From: Massospora cicadina
Lineage: Eukaryota; Entomophthoromycota; Entomophthoromycetes; Entomophthorales; Entomophthoraceae
Length of the DNA: 64,000 nt
Reading direction: 5' to 3'
Assembly: GCA_022478985.1 (NCBI GenBank)
Contig: JAKSZP010018533.1
Coordinates: forward strand, 105,152-169,151
Position numbers and translations under genes: made by a program. The notes beneath the pieces were generated by a model. That model was not told the origin of the DNA, did no database searches, and worked only from the letters and a program-made list of their open reading frames with translations. Below, one piece after another: positions 22,571 through 35,220 of the stretch (positions are counted from its first letter, which is position 1; each line of letters opens with the position of its first letter).

Positions 22571-23246
22571 AAAAAAGCACCAGTAAAAATTGGATTCTTA
22601 TGATTTTTAATAAGCGTGCAAATAAAGGAAAAATGATCCCCTCAACCTCCAACTATCTAATATTTAAAATAATTTTGGGTGTTGCGGAGGATTCAGAAAT
22701 ATGTTAGGATTAACATACCTGAGTCTAAATTAAGAAATATGCAGTAATAGTGTCTCATAACTTGGGAACTCACTTCAGAGCAGCAGAATGAAGGAAGAGG
22801 AATTCTGATTGGCCAAACATACCCATGAGGTAAAGTTTCCTATAAATTTAAGCCAATCACCCACTGATAAATTTATTGCACCTTGGGGGACCCCCACCAA
22901 GCCTATAAAAGGGGGGTCCCCGTGCAGGTGCATTGGTGGACTTTGTTGGGGTCAGGGGAAAGCCTTCCAATGATTCCCCCTAGATCATTGGTGAGGTCAG
23001 AGTAGTCTAACCAGCTGATTTTATTACTAGTGCCCATACAGGTTTCAAACTGGTGTTTCCCCGATTAATGTGGTTCCTCCAAGAATTTGCTAGGGACTTT
23101 TGGCCATTTTTTTGACTTTCTAATTTCTATGTTAATAAATGAACTCTTAATGAATCAGAAAATCGCAAATGGCCAACATTTCCTTTTTTAATGGAACTTG
23201 ACCTTCAGCATTCTTATAATTCATCTGCAAAGATAAATGTCCAATA
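22571..23246 (-). repeat. gypsy-B 5' LTR, outer part
   Basis: This resumes the LTR after X-P and matches 15161-15829 with few differences. It ends at 23246, followed by the GTCAC TSD. Confidence 0.92.
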
Positions 23247-23251
23247 GTCAC
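23247..23251. repeat. gypsy-B TSD, right copy
   Basis: GTCAC is identical to 15071-15075 and directly follows the LTR end (CCAATA). Confidence 0.9.
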
Positions 23252-23607
23252 TTCCAAATTCATATATCAAGCCACACTTGTTTCAATTTCAGTTTATGTT
23301 CTCTTTCAATTTTAAAAGAATATTATTATGGGTATCTGATTCAAATAGGGTGGTAAGTGTTACCTTATGACTATTTGAGTTACCTTCTATAGCGTCCTAA
23401 AATAGTTAAAAGACATAAAGGTACCTTCCCCATGAGTAAAAATTTTTACATTTGAAGTGTTGATTATTAATACTATGTAGTAGGTAGACCATTCATAAAA
23501 ATTGCTTAGTAGGAACATCGGCCAGTTCATAGCAACTTAAGAAAGTCTGCGACTGAATCCTTTCAACCTTAGCCTCAATTATTCATGTCTTCTTATATAT
23601 TAACTTA
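23252..23607. other. Short AT-rich spacer, nothing recognised
   Basis: It lies between the gypsy-B TSD and the tail of X-anc. No open frame or repeat end was seen. Before gypsy-B inserted, it was joined to the sequence left of 15071. Confidence 0.5.
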
Positions 23608-23619
23608 GCTTTGATAAAG

Positions 23620-25042
23620 TGTTAATTTAGGGAAGGTCAACTGGGGATGGACATTACCAAATTCTCAAAGAGCTAAAACAAAAGAAAATTTCCTAACAAA
23701 ACAAACTATAAAGCTTAAAATTAGTGGATCTAAGAAAAACAAAAATGAAAAAGACAACCAACCAGGTAGGATAGTGGAGAACTGCTTATCTGACCATGAC
23801 GAAAGGTAAGGGGGAATGAGGGATCGTCCTTAGTTACTTTCTCATCCCAGATCATAGTATGGACCAAGGTGGAGAGTAAGGGCGTAGGGATATTGGCAGT
23901 ATGCAGTTTGATATACCAAATGAGCTGATTTTCATAAATATTGCAGCAGAAATAAGGCTGCTTATATAATTTCTGAAGGCATCTTTTACCAGAATGTGGG
24001 TATCTGAAAGCTTGGTAAAAGTAGCAATATCAGTGCAGGTAATCTTGGATTTGGAAATCTGCACTAAACAGAAATATAAAGGATGGCGTCATTAGCTGTT
24101 TTATGAGACTTAATAATGTTATGATTGCCTATTGGGACAATGGTTGAGTGGATATGGGAGGTGGGATGCCCAGTAGGATAATGGCTGAGGTGATATTGAG
24201 AGAGGTAAGATGCCCCTGAAAGCATCACCACTGATTTTTCAAAAACTTTGCAGAGAAGATGACAGATAGGCATGGCAGCTGCTTCAACATCAAGCTTGTG
24301 GTCACTGCAAGTGGAGTGGCATTCATCTGTGGGACATATAAATGAGGAGGAATTAAGCTTAGTAATCCAATTTTAGTAATTGCTCAAAATGGAAATTGGA
24401 TGGTTCCAAGAAGTCACCCAATTCAGTAACATCAGCTAATAAGCCCCAAGGGTTCTGGTTGAACTGGATCTGGGCAGTTTTTATAAGATTGAGGTTTGGT
24501 TGACAAATGTGAAAAAGCTTGGTAATGAACTTAGTTAATGTGATTTATGATAGGCTGAGGAGGTGAAGTTCTTGTGTAGAAAGGGCCTGATTGGATGATG
24601 CAAGAACTGCGGCAGCAACAATCTTTGAGAGAAGGGACAGGATTGTAGTCCAGATCAAAAATGGCGCAAGGGTAAATGTGGGTTAAAACCAGTGAATATG
24701 GGCTCATATCTGGCAGAAGCTGCAAAAAGAGACATTTATGTTTCATGTAATACAATTTTTACATGACGGACAGATAGTCAACGTGACCTCCAAGCAGGCC
24801 TAAAGCAGATGGTTGGGGGCTGAAGGATTAACATCTTGAGGGAAAAATTTAAAAAGAAAATTTTAATTGAGTTAGGGTGGATTGTGACAGATGCTTAAGC
24901 CCAGCAAGATGAGTGGCCCCTTTTGGGATCACAAATTGAAGGATGGGTTAGAGCCATAGGCTGCCAAATCAACCACCAGCTCCTTGAGGAACACATTGGG
25001 GGAAGGCGTATGGGAAAAGGAGAGAACTATATACTATATTAA
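23620..25042 (-). mobile_element. X-anc, 3' part (element X, minus strand)
   Basis: On the minus strand this ends in the shared tail (GGTAATGTCCATCCCCAG..., plus positions about 23630-23665). Upstream it contains the helical C-terminal region of the X protein (24273-23852) and the knuckle region (CPSC near 24760-24775, frame-damaged). Positions 24780-25042 align with X-M3 at about 58660-58920 and stop exactly where gypsy-C begins. The X sequence resumes at 33488. A degraded TSD may be GCTTTGATAAAG (near 23609) and GCTTAACTAAAG (near 41226). Confidence 0.82.
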
Positions 25043-26722
25043 TTTAAGTCATGGGGAGCGTCCACTCTGCCTAGACTGGGTGGTGTTCCCATTCCCAACA
25101 AAAAAAGGGTCTAAGAAGGGCAGCTGACCCTCTCGTCACACAGGGCGATCTCAGCCATGTGGTATACAAGCAATGAGTAACAGCTCTCCCTTTAAAGATC
25201 CTACCACCTGTCCCCACAATTATTTCCACCTTATTAGTACAGCAAATTGAGGATGTTGCGCTGAAATGATTGGAAGCAGTCACCCCATGGGCCCAAGGGT
25301 CCTTATGAAGTCAATGGCAATGAGCCCTCAAAATTAAGGTCTTGAAGCCTTAAACCCTTAGCAATGGAGCATGATGGGCACGTTCATTCAGTTAATGAAG
25401 AATTAAGTGTCAAATTATTGAAAACCTTGCCAATGGAATCAGGCCATAGGGAAACGTTGTTGTCAATTTGACTCCTGTCTTGAGAACGTCGGGAACAAAG
25501 CCCTCTGGGTGTGTACTCCTAATAATAATGTTTCTAGTGTCAAATCCTTGGTCAAACTTGCCAATGTCATCGATCCATTAGAGAATGTTGTCACTGACTC
25601 TAAATATACCTCAAAAACATCAGGAATAAAGTCTGATGGGCACATACTTTCTAAGATGAAAGTGTCTAATGTTGAATCTTTAGCAGAACTCACCGATGGC
25701 TTTAGGTCTTTGTCGAAAATCACAACCAAATTATAACCCTCCCCTCAGATATTGGAATTATCATTTGATGAATCCTGCTTGGCCAAACAGATGCCAAAAT
25801 GACCAGGTGTAGTTAATTTGGGTACCCTGTGCCTGTTTATGACCTCTTGGGACCGCCGCTACATAGGGTGGCCTTGGGAGGTTTCTATTGCCCATCTGTG
25901 AGATGCTGTCACGCTAACTGCCAAGGATGTGGTAAAACCTCAATTATGGCGTCCAAGGTCAAACCAACAGTGACTTGGCCCAATGCTGACTCTTTTGAAG
26001 TCAGTTCAAATTAAGATCATTTTCCCCCTTGCTCAAATTTTGCTGGTTTAGGCCAAATCTTGAGGGCCCCAATCCTATGCTTTTCAGAAGCTATTCCCCA
26101 AATAAATTGTCTATTTACGCAGTCAAAAGACACTGAGGAAATTGACTGTCAATTTTCTTAGCTTACTATATATTATAGTTTCCCAGAGTTTCCGTTATTT
26201 TGTTTTTTTTTAAATTTTTCCCTTGCCAAACTCCCTATGGCACTAATGATGTGGCCCCTTGGGCCCCATATTGGCTGGGCTGTACCAGTCATGATAGTAA
26301 CTATATTCCTCCAGCAGTCAACTGGGTGTATCAAGAAAAGAATTTTTTGAATTCAACTTAACTGTCAGGGCCATCTTCCAGCAGGTTTTGGTATTAAATG
26401 GGACCATCTGTCTCCACTCCAGGCGAGGATCCACCCCCTTGCCTCTGTTTTTGTACCAAACTCTCCTACATAGAGTTAAACCTCCAAATATGATTGCACA
26501 ACTCCCCGCATCAGGACCCACCGGGACTGGAGTTGTGACAGTCTGATTTCTAGCTGAAACCTTTTTACACTTGCAGTTCCTAGCACTCAATCATCACACA
26601 TCTCCCTGCACAATAAGACGTTGTTCAAGTGGCAATGCCTCTGGCATTCTGACTTGACTTTTGGGTGCTTATGCATCCCAACTGGCGGGACAGTCTAAAT
26701 TTTATCTGTCACTTCCCTGACA
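25043..26722 (+). repeat. gypsy-C 5' LTR
   Basis: This aligns along its whole length with 31812-33487. The first bases have decayed (TTTAAGTC for TGTAAGTC). It ends CCCTGACA. Simple gaps separate the two LTRs, and they look older than the gypsy-D pair. Confidence 0.88.
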
Positions 26723-26771
26723 TACTTGACTGTCCTATTTTTTCTGGCCAATTCCGACCTACTCGTAGAGA

Positions 26772-26785
26772 TGGCGCTGCAGTGG
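26772..26785 (+). promoter_or_regulatory. Candidate primer-binding site of gypsy-C
   Basis: TGGCGCTGCAGTGG lies about 50 bp after the LTR end. It is matched by TGGCGCCGCAGTGG at 39608-39595 (minus) in gypsy-D. Starting with TGGCGC is typical of retroelement PBSs, but the distance from the LTR is longer than usual, so this is only a candidate. Confidence 0.35.
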
Positions 26786-26799
26786 TTACCCTTTTTTAA

Positions 26800-27536
26800 A
26801 TGAACGTGCAGTCAGTTGTTTGTCTCCACTATTTTTTTGGTCATTCGTTAATTTTTTGAGCAGCGTCAAAATAATCTGGGAGAAATTTTTCCATGATAGC
26901 ATGGGCCCATTGCACGCTAATTTCCCCTCAGCTCACCCTCAAGTATGAAATCCATGTGTTCCTTACCAATATATTGCAAATCAGGTCCGTGATGCCCTTG
27001 CCAAGGTACAAATTCAATCCACAGTTGCCCTGGACAATGCCGCTTAATTGACCAATGCCCATCAAGGTGTTTTCCTTTTGGATGTGGTTGAAAGCAAAGC
27101 TTATTGGTAAGTGTGAGAACTTCTGCGTTCTGCATTTGGGCAGGTGACCCTACCTCATTTGTCGCAGCAGTATCAGCAACTTTAAAATCCCCAGTATCTT
27201 TTTCAGAACGTTTGCTCCAACTACTCTCCCTTATTGCCATATTCCCTACCATGGACTCATTAATCACAACCTTCCGTGAGCAATCCCAGCACTAAAGCTT
27301 TTTGGAGTTATGATCCAAACGATTTTCAGATATGCATTGGATTCGCCTCTGCACATCATGAGGTTTGGTCCACCCCTATAGGGACAGTGGATCAAATGGG
27401 CAAGGAAGCGACTTTCATCAATGCCTCTCTCCGTCATCTTCCCCACCATCAAGTTGGAAACTTCATGATCAGGTTGGCCAATGCGGTCTCAGATCCTGAT
27501 CCTGTCGTTGAATCAGTATTGGTTTTGGTTTCATGA
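26800..27536 (+). pseudogene. gypsy-C gag remnant
   Basis: The open stretch at 27276-27536 (SAHHEVWSTPIGTVDQMG) aligns with the end of gypsy-D gag (STHHMVWSTTQGSIDQIG). The N-terminal part is recognised only at the nucleotide level by comparison with gypsy-D, including CGTGCAGTCAGTTGT near 26805. It is heavily damaged. Confidence 0.65.
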
Positions 27537-27779
27537 TCAGACACTGTCCTCACGCCTAAGCTGGTTTATCCTAATTTACCTGTTAGAGAGTCATTGGAAG
27601 CCCAGCCTGAAGAAGACGGGTCCCAACCCCTTGCTCGCCTCAATTTTTCTTCCATAAAAGAGCCTGACCTTCCCCTTGAATTGCTTGCAATCTCTTCAAT
27701 GTCAGCAGGAATGACTGTATCTGCTAATAAACATAATTCCTCTTACTTTTTATTGTCAATGAAAAATTAGTATTAGAGT

Positions 27780-30700
27780 ACATCAGATGTTCTTTGAGTC
27801 CTTGGTTGACACTAGAGCCGCGGGTAACTTTATGATCCTATAGTTGGCCTACCAGCTTAATCTTGACCTGGACTTGGGTCCTGCAGTGATAGTCGCTTTG
27901 TTGACCTCCCAGCCATCATACAAAATACGGCGCACATTACCTTTCTTGGTTCACCAGTTTAGTTTTTGTGATTGTTTTTGGCAATGCCTAACCTCATGTT
28001 CCTGGTAATTCTGGGTTGGGCTGGTGGCGTAGGCAGTATGTTAAGATTCACCTTGAGTTTAATATGTTGTCATTCTCCAATGGTCAAATAGAGGGAGAGT
28101 TTTCTTAAATGGATACTCTTACTAAAACTCAAGGTCGTGGATTGGTTACTTCCCTTGTTTCCCCTGCAGACCTCCCATCATATTTCTCAGAAGCTTTGAT
28201 TGGATATCAAAGTATTTTTATTTCTGAAAAGGTTGTACAGCTTCCCCACATACAGAATTTGATTTGGGTTTCTAAACAACGGTGCAGTTAGTGAACATAA
28301 ACTGCCCACTGTACCCACATACAGCTGAGGGGGAGGCTTCCCTCAACGCATGATTAGATGGCATGCTTAAGAAGAATTAATTGTTAAAAACATCCCCAGA
28401 TGCCTCTCCCAACATCTTTGCCAAGAAGACTGATGGTTCCCTTTGTCCCTGCGTGGATTATGGTCACCTTAATACAATAATGTTCCATGATCCATACCAA
28501 CTTCCTTTGTAACAGACAATTGGCCAAGCAATTTCCAAATTATTTGTTTTAAAAACTTGCACTAGTTAATGCCTTCAATTAGATATGGGTGACAGAAGGT
28601 CAGGAATGGCTTACTCAATCCATACGAAATAGTACATGTTTCATATTTCAAGTGATGCCTTTTGGGCTAAAGAATGCACTAGCCAAATTTCAAAGAATGA
28701 TTGATAGTGTGCTGGGTGAGCTCTAGTTCACCTGCGCGGTTTCATAAAACAATGATATGTTGGTACACTCCCCCACTCCTGAACAACATGTAAAGGACTT
28801 GGAGGCGGTACTGGCTGTCTTACATAAGGCGGGCCTGTTTGTTAAGCCTTAAAAATAAGAGTTTTTATAGGGAGAAAGTTATCTTCTTGGGCAATCTCAT
28901 CTTAAAAAATGGGTACGCCATTCCCCCCAGAAATCTGGATGCCATTCATATATGGCAACTCTAAAGACCCAAAAGCAATTAAGAAGATTTTTGGGTACTA
29001 TCATTTTCTTAAAAAAATTCTCCCTACCCTATCCCATATAGCTGCCCCACTTCATCCGCTCATAAGTAAGAATGTCCCCTTTCGTTGGACGCCTGAGTGC
29101 CAGTAGGCATTTGGATCAGTTAAAAAAGTGTTCTTGTCACCCCCCATCCTAAAACATGCAGACCTCTCCAAACCCTATGTTGTAGCATATGATGCATCAT
29201 CCATTGCGTTTGTGGCTGTCTTACTTCAGGAGAATGATGGGTTGTAACATTAGGTCGCCTACTTTTCCCACAAGTTTTCTCCCACTGAACAGTATGAGAC
29301 ATTGATGATAAGGAGCTGGCAGCCATAGAATGGGCCTTAACCCATTGGCGGTATTTTTGGAGGGCGCTCATAATGAGTTAACATTGCGCATGGATCACCA
29401 AGCCCTTATTTATTACTGCAAGCCACAGAAGTTGGCACTGGCAGGCCAAAACCTACCAAGATTTGTGCAACTTTATCTTCAAGTATGAGTTTGTATAAGG
29501 AGCGTTGAATGTTCTTCTTGACTTCTTAAGTTGTAACCCCACACATTGTCCTGCAGACTCAGATGAGGTGGATCTGGTCACAGTCATTCCCCCCACCCGA
29601 ATTTTAATCATTGTACCTCCCATGGTTTTGGCAGCAGATTTAGCTCCGGATGCGCCCCTAATCTCCCAAGTTTTAGCATTACAAACATCCTGTGAGTAAG
29701 GTGTGGACCTTCTGGAGCAGTTGTCAATCCCTGCTTAAAAACATTCATTACATTCTTTTGCTATGCCTTATTCAATTTTGATCACAGGTTTGGTTACATC
29801 CCCTCCTTTATGCTTAAGTGATTCAGGCTCATCACAATCCCCCCACAGTTGGACATCCAGGAAATAAAAGTGTACTGACCTAATCAAGCATGCCTATAAT
29901 TTGGCGCTTTGTAAGAATGATGTTCTGGCCTGGATTGCAGACTGTGTCACTTGCGCGTGGGACAAGTCAGACTGGTCTGGAAGAAATGATCTCCTTCATC
30001 CCTTACAACAGGCAGAGGGTCCATGGACAATGGAGTCCATGGATTTTATTGATGAACTTCCCAGTTCCATTGGGATACAGCGGTGATGGTGGTTGATTGC
30101 TTCACAAAATTTCAAATTTTATCCCACGCTCTTCCGCTATTACATCTGAGAAATCTTCCCATCTTTTTGTGCGTTATGTGTTCTCTATGTTTGGTCTCCC
30201 ACAAGAATTTGTCAGTGGCTGTGGACCCCAGTTCACAGCGCAATTATGGAATGAGCGCTTATCATTCTTGAAGATTAAGCCCTGTTGTTCCAATGCATAC
30301 CATCCCCACTCTGATGGACAAACTGAAAGGGTTAATCAGATCCTGGAACAGTACCTGTGGTGCTACGCTGCAGCCACTCAGTATAACTGGGCTGATGACC
30401 TTTCTCTTGCTCAGTTTGCATTTAATAATGGAACGCATGCCTCCACTGGGTTTTCCTCATACAAAGCAACCTTATGTAATGGATCAGGAGGCACCTGATC
30501 CATACATTGACTTGGATTGGGTGGAATTTAATCCGAATGTGGCCCTGATTCAATGGGCATTGAATTTGGTAAGTTTGGAGCCAGACGAAATTGCCATCCT
30601 GAATTCAAATCACCTCCACGGAATGACAATGGGCTTACACAGGCCATGGATGGTGAACCGGTGGAATGGCAAATCTTCGCAAATGATGTGGTGGTTGGGG

Positions 30701-31660
30701 CTTGGAAGAGTCTAACTAAGTGAAAGCTTATTCAATATTTGCAGCGAATTATTTAAGGGAAGACGCTGCAGCTCTGTAGGGCAGTTGTGGCTTCTATGAG
30801 GAAATCAAATAAAGGATTTTGGCTAAGCTTGGATTTTATTATAAAAATTTTATTAATAGTCGGATCAGATCAAAGTCATGAGCTCCGTCAGTGAGCATGG
30901 TGTGGCGTTGTCATCGTTCTTGGTCCTTTTGGTCCCAGACCCTGCTACTGATGTGCAGCGTCGTGAGAACAGTGGTCCAAGAATATGTGACAACGACTAT
31001 ATATCTATTCATGTTTGGGGATGGACATCTGCAGGCCTGTACCTAATATGGTCAGTAACTTGGCTCTTACTTCCCAATTCGTTTGTGGTGTATTGGTGCA
31101 AACCCGCCCATTACACCTTAGGGTACAACCCCTCATTTTCAGTTGGTCTGTGCCTTCGCCCAGTGGTACCAGCTGCCGCCAACCATGCCAAGCATATTTA
31201 GGACACAGAGTTTTTGATTTGGGAGCATCTAACCAAGGCTATAAGTGACTACAAATGGTTCACAGATTGATATTGGCCTTCAAAGCATGAAGTAGGGTGG
31301 GAGCATATGACATGCTTGACATGCGTCATTTCAGATGCAGATGCTCTTTTATAAGTTTGCAAGTAAACGATTGTGTCCTCATTTGGCGGAGAAGGATTTG
31401 AGTAATGGCACTTTCCATTTGATATTTCCTCTCACTGGAAGCAACACCCAATCTTCCATGTGTCTCAGATGTCCCCGTTCAAAGGGGCATTCCCCAGATC
31501 TAGAGACTATTGTGATCATGGGCGTAAAGGAGGCTACAGTGGAGGGCATCCTGGCTTCCCACAAATTTCAGCAATATGTCCGATATCTTGTTGCTTGGAA
31601 AGGCTATACGGCCTATGAGAACAGTTGGGTCAGGGCCCTAGATTGTAAAAATGCTTGAAG
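27780..31660 (+). pseudogene. gypsy-C pol: protease, RT, RNase H, integrase, chromodomain, degenerate
   Basis: The protease site near 27802-27840 reads DTRAAGNF, where gypsy-D has DTGAAGNF. RT lies at about 28350-28900; its catalytic block near 28745-28760 reads N-N-D with the preceding Tyr codon turned to stop. RNase H includes MDHQALIYYCKPQK near 29390-29430. Integrase runs from about 29800 to 30474 and resumes at 31116 after the solo LTR; it contains HPHSDGQTERVNQ near 30302-30340. The chromodomain (QQYVRYLVAWKGYTAYENSWV) is at about 31570-31632. Stops and shifts are numerous. Confidence 0.85.
30475..31115 (+). mobile_element. Solo LTR of the gypsy-E family inside gypsy-C integrase
   Basis: TGTAATGGATCAGG...CCATTACA, 641 bp, matches the gypsy-E LTRs (42082-42731 and 46992-47651). 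It is flanked by the perfect TSD CCTTA (30470-30474 and 31116-31120). The gypsy-C integrase reading (...YKATL) resumes after it as TLGYNPSFSVG, matching gypsy-D (EATLGYSPSFSVG). A lone LTR with a TSD is the usual product of LTR-LTR recombination. Confidence 0.93.
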
Positions 31661-31811
31661 ATGTAGAGGCTTACATGCCACCCATCCAGAGGCACCATGT
31701 CCTCCCCCAAAATCGCTACTTTAATGGTGATCAAGTTGACTAAGAACCACAAAAACGTGGCCCTCACCCAATTCCCAGTTGTGGCGCCACTCTTGGAAAC
31801 TGGAAGGGTAA

Positions 31812-33487
31812 TGTAAGTCTGGGGGAGCGTCCCCTCAGACTAGACTGGGTGGTGTTCCCAATCCCAACCTAAAAGGGTCTGAAAGGGCAGCTGTCCCTCT
31901 CATCTCACAGGGCAATCTCACCCATGTGGTAGATGAGTGATTTCTAACAGCTCTCCCTTTTAAGATTCCACCACCTGTCCCCACAATTACTTCTGCCAAA
32001 AAAGTATAGCTTATTGAGGGAATTTGCGCTGAAATACTTGGAAGCTGGAACCCATGGGCTCAAGGGTCCTTATGAAGTCAATGGCAATGAGCCCTCGAAA
32101 TAAAGGTCTGGAAGCCTTAAACCCTTGGCAACAAAGCCCATTAAGCATGCTCATTCAGTAAATGAAGAAAATAGTGTCAAATTATCGGTAAAACTTGCCA
32201 ATAACATTAGGCATAGGGAAAAGTTGTTTTCAGTTTAAAACTTGTCAAAAAAATTGGGAATAAAGCCCACTGGGTGTGTACTCCTAAGAAAATTGCTTCT
32301 AGTGTCAAATCCTTGATCAAACTTGAAAAATGGCTTTTTGCCATTGGGAAATGCTGTCACTGACTTGAAACTCACTTAAAAACATTAGGAATAAAACCTG
32401 ACGGACATGTAACTTATAAGACAAAAGTGCCAAATGTCAAATCTTCAGTGGAACTTGCAATGGCATTGGGTCTTCATCAAAAATCACCACCAGCTCAAAA
32501 CTCTCCCCTTAAATATTGGAATCATCATCAATGCATCGATTGGCCAAAAAGACGTCAAAGTAACTGGGTACAGGTGGGTTGGGTACCCTGAACCTGTTTC
32601 CAACCTTTTTAGGACCGCCCCTACATGGTGTGGCCTTAGGGGTTCCCGTTGCCATTCAGGCAAGGTGCTATCACACTAACCATTGAAAATGTGGTAAAAC
32701 TGAAATTTGGGCATTTGAGGCAAAACTGACAGCAACTTGACCCACCGCTGACTCTTTTGTAGTTTTGTTAAATTAAGTTCATTTTACCCCTCACTCAAAG
32801 TTTTCTGGATTAGGCAAAATCTTGAGGGCCATTTTTGTGCCTTTCTAATCTATAGCCCCAAATTGATAATTTATTAAAAACAGTCAAATGACACTGAGAA
32901 AATTGACAGTCGATTTTCTTAAATTACTATTCATTAAAATCTCCCCAAGTTACCATCATTTTGATCTATTCCAAAATTTTTTTGCCAAACTTCTTATGCA
33001 CTAATGATGTTGCCTCTTGTGTCCCATATTATCTGGGCTGTACCAGTCATGATAGTAACTATAGCCCCTACCACAGTCAAATGGGTGTATCATGTAAATA
33101 GTTTTTTTGAATTCAGCCCAAATGACAAGGCCATCCACTAGCAGAATATTGGTATCCTATGGGCTCATCTGTCTTCACTCCAGGTAAGGATCCATCCCCT
33201 CGCCTCCATTTTCATATTAAAAACTCCTATAGAGAGTCCCAAACTGCCAAATCTGATTGCACAACTCTCCGCATCAAGACCCAAAAGGTATAGAGTTGTG
33301 ACAGCCTGGTTTCTTGCTGGGTTCCTTTTTACACGTGCAGTTTACCAGTGCTCAATCATCACACATCATTCCACACAAGTCAACGACGTTTGAGCAGCAT
33401 TGCCTCTGGCATTCTGGATTGCCTTTTGGGTGCTTATGCATCTCAACTGGCAGGACAGTCTAAACTTCATCTGACGTTTCCCTAATA
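31812..33487 (+). repeat. gypsy-C 3' LTR
   Basis: It follows a short purine run (TGGAAGGGTAA, 31801-31811) and starts TGTAAGTCTGG. It aligns with 25043-26722 throughout. The last bases read CCTAATA, where the 5' LTR has CCTGACA. X-anc sequence begins right after it. Confidence 0.88.
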
Positions 33488-33832
33488 AGTGTGTCTGCTG
33501 GTAGCCTGGTACAAATCATTGGAAGAGGGCACCTTTGAATACCAGAAGCACAGTTGCCTCAGGTCCGTCATTGCTTTTGCACATGAAGCCCAAATCAAAG
33601 TAGCCCTTATAGGGCAGAAGTTAATGAAGCTGGCAGGTTACATCATTACCTGAGGTAGTTCAATTATAGAGTTATTATAGTTTAGGAAAGTTCCTGCATT
33701 CTACCCAATTAGGAAATCATATGTTGCTTTGAAGGAGCACCAGGGGCTTTAGAAACCTTCTGGTTATGTGCAAGGTGATGGTCAAGATCCTTGGGAGGAA
33801 CAATTTTTCCCAAGGTTTTAGGGGACTAGATG
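33488..33832 (-). mobile_element. X-anc, middle part
   Basis: This 345-bp piece aligns with X-M3 at about 58925-59270, continuing exactly where the 23620-25042 piece stopped. It covers the N-terminal coding region of X on the minus strand. Its right edge is the gypsy-D insertion, with AGATG at 33828-33832 as the left TSD copy. Confidence 0.85.
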
Positions 33833-35197
33833 TGTCATGGAAACGGCAGAAGAAGTTTAGACCGGCCTGCCAGTCAGAGTGCGTAAGCATCCAGAAAGTA
33901 AGCCAGAATGCCAGAGGATTGCCGACTGTACAACTTGATATGGAGCTGGGAAATAGGATACCACAAAATGGTGGCGGAAAGTTAGGGTTAGGAGTATCCC
34001 AACAGCAAACCACACTAAATAGATTTCAGACCCAGGAGTTCTGCTAACAGGGGTGGAAACTACTTGGATAGTTTCTGCGAGATTTTTGGTCATTAAGACC
34101 ATTTAGTTGGGGGTAAAAGAGTAGTGGATTTTCTCTTGTAGTTGGCAAACATAGGGCCATAAAATCCCTGTATTTTGCTGCCAAAAGGTCATGAGAATTG
34201 GGTTGTAGCGCCAAAAATTTTGAGCTTGTCAAGTCCAATTGGCGATAGAGGGAATCATGGTAACCATGAGAATTGGTATGGCCCACCAGAGAGTGCGGGG
34301 TGGCGGACCACCAAGCAAAAACCATATGGAATGTGGTTGAAAGGGAGGGAGATAAAAATTTGGTTTTTTAAAAAAAATTTATTTGGGAAATAAAGTAAGA
34401 AAAATCGACTACAATCTTCTCAGTGCCTTGCAACTGATTAAATAGTGGTCAATGGGTAAAAATGTGGTCAGGATCCACAAATTCGGCCTAACCAGCGAAT
34501 TGGATGGTAGGGGGGGGGTTTATTCTTTGGGAACCATCATCAAAAAATTCGGTGGTGGGCTGAGTCTCTGTCAGTTTAACCTAAAACATCTGGACCAAGG
34601 GTCGATTACATTTCTGATGGTTAGCACAATGGCATTTGGCCCAACAAGTGACGGAATCCCCCAAGGCCATCCAAAATAGGGATGGGACCATTTGGTTGGG
34701 AATGGGTTTGGGACAGCCAACCCACCCGCGCTCAGTCAATTAGCCATTCATTCAGTCAATAGAGGCACATCGGGCACAACACCTGAATTACTATTGGAGG
34801 GTTTTGAACTCTCAGTGTTGGCGCCCAATATTTGTTCTGGTGATTTTGGGGTCAAATTGGAACCGTCAGGTGATCCTCCTGATGTTTCATTCTTCATGCT
34901 TTTACAACCATTCTATTTTGGCCATCAGTCCGATTGCCACCCAAATTAGATATGACTGATTTCAGTTTGATAATCTCAGCACAAATTTCACTGATTCCCT
35001 GCAACAGTTCTGCCGAGGTGAGTGAGGAAATTGGGGGTGGGATCTGAAGTGGACAGTCTGTCACCCATCGCTCATCAACTATGTGGGTGAGATCGTCTTG
35101 GGTGATGAGGGGTACTGCCATCCTCTTCGGTGTTTTCTTACTAGGGAATGGAAAGATAGCTCAATCAAGAGCTAAAGGACACTCCCCAAGACTTACA
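33833..35197 (-). repeat. gypsy-D 3' LTR
   Basis: On the plus strand it reads TGTCATGG...GACTTACA; on the minus strand it starts TGTAAGTCTTGGGGAG, like gypsy-C. It is closely similar to 39658-41027 over its whole length. Confidence 0.92.
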
Positions 35198-35220
35198 TTA
35201 CCCTTTCCTTTTCCCAAAGG
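35198..35220 (-). promoter_or_regulatory. gypsy-D polypurine tract
   Basis: The minus strand reads CCTTTGGGAAAAGGAAAGGG and then TAA directly before the LTR TG. It is an unusually clean purine run of the kind used to prime plus-strand DNA. Confidence 0.85.

Larger units (their letters stand above)
15076..23246 (-). mobile_element. gypsy-B: Ty3/gypsy LTR retrotransposon with nested element X-P
   Basis: The two LTRs begin TGTGG and end CCAACA or CCAATA on the plus strand, and they are flanked by the perfect 5-bp TSD GTCAC (15071-15075 and 23247-23251). The coding direction is minus: gag at 20511-19775, then RT, RNase H and integrase down to about 15900. The PBS and polypurine tract are where they should be. 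The 5' LTR (high-coordinate side) is interrupted by element X-P (about 20599-22570). It is a relative of gypsy-A, with the same PBS and gag start. No chromodomain is seen. It is decayed throughout. Confidence 0.93.
25043..33487 (+). mobile_element. gypsy-C: chromodomain Ty3/gypsy element inserted in X-anc
   Basis: LTRs of about 1.68 kb (25043-26722 and 31812-33487) flank gag, protease, RT, RNase H, integrase and a chromodomain on the plus strand. X-anc sequence lies immediately on both sides, and the X alignment continues without loss across the element. Its own TSD is not readable. The LTR ends (TGTAAGTCTGGGGGAGCG... and ...CCCTGACA) and the proteins are close to those of gypsy-D, so the two are one family or sister families. 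A solo LTR of the gypsy-E family lies in its integrase. All ORFs are broken. Confidence 0.9.

Noticed and set aside
25463..25736. Overlapping open frames on both strands in 25463-25736
   Set aside because: This is inside the gypsy-C 5' LTR. The partner LTR (32230-32500) does not keep either frame open, so coding is unlikely.
33488..33832. Independent short repeat between gypsy-C and gypsy-D
   Set aside because: It aligns exactly with the gap between the two other X-anc pieces, so it is the middle of one X copy.
33857..34325. Minus-strand open frames repeated at 39655-40201, looking like a duplicated gene
   Set aside because: Both lie fully inside the gypsy-D LTR pair. They are LTR sequence with chance open frames and no domain.
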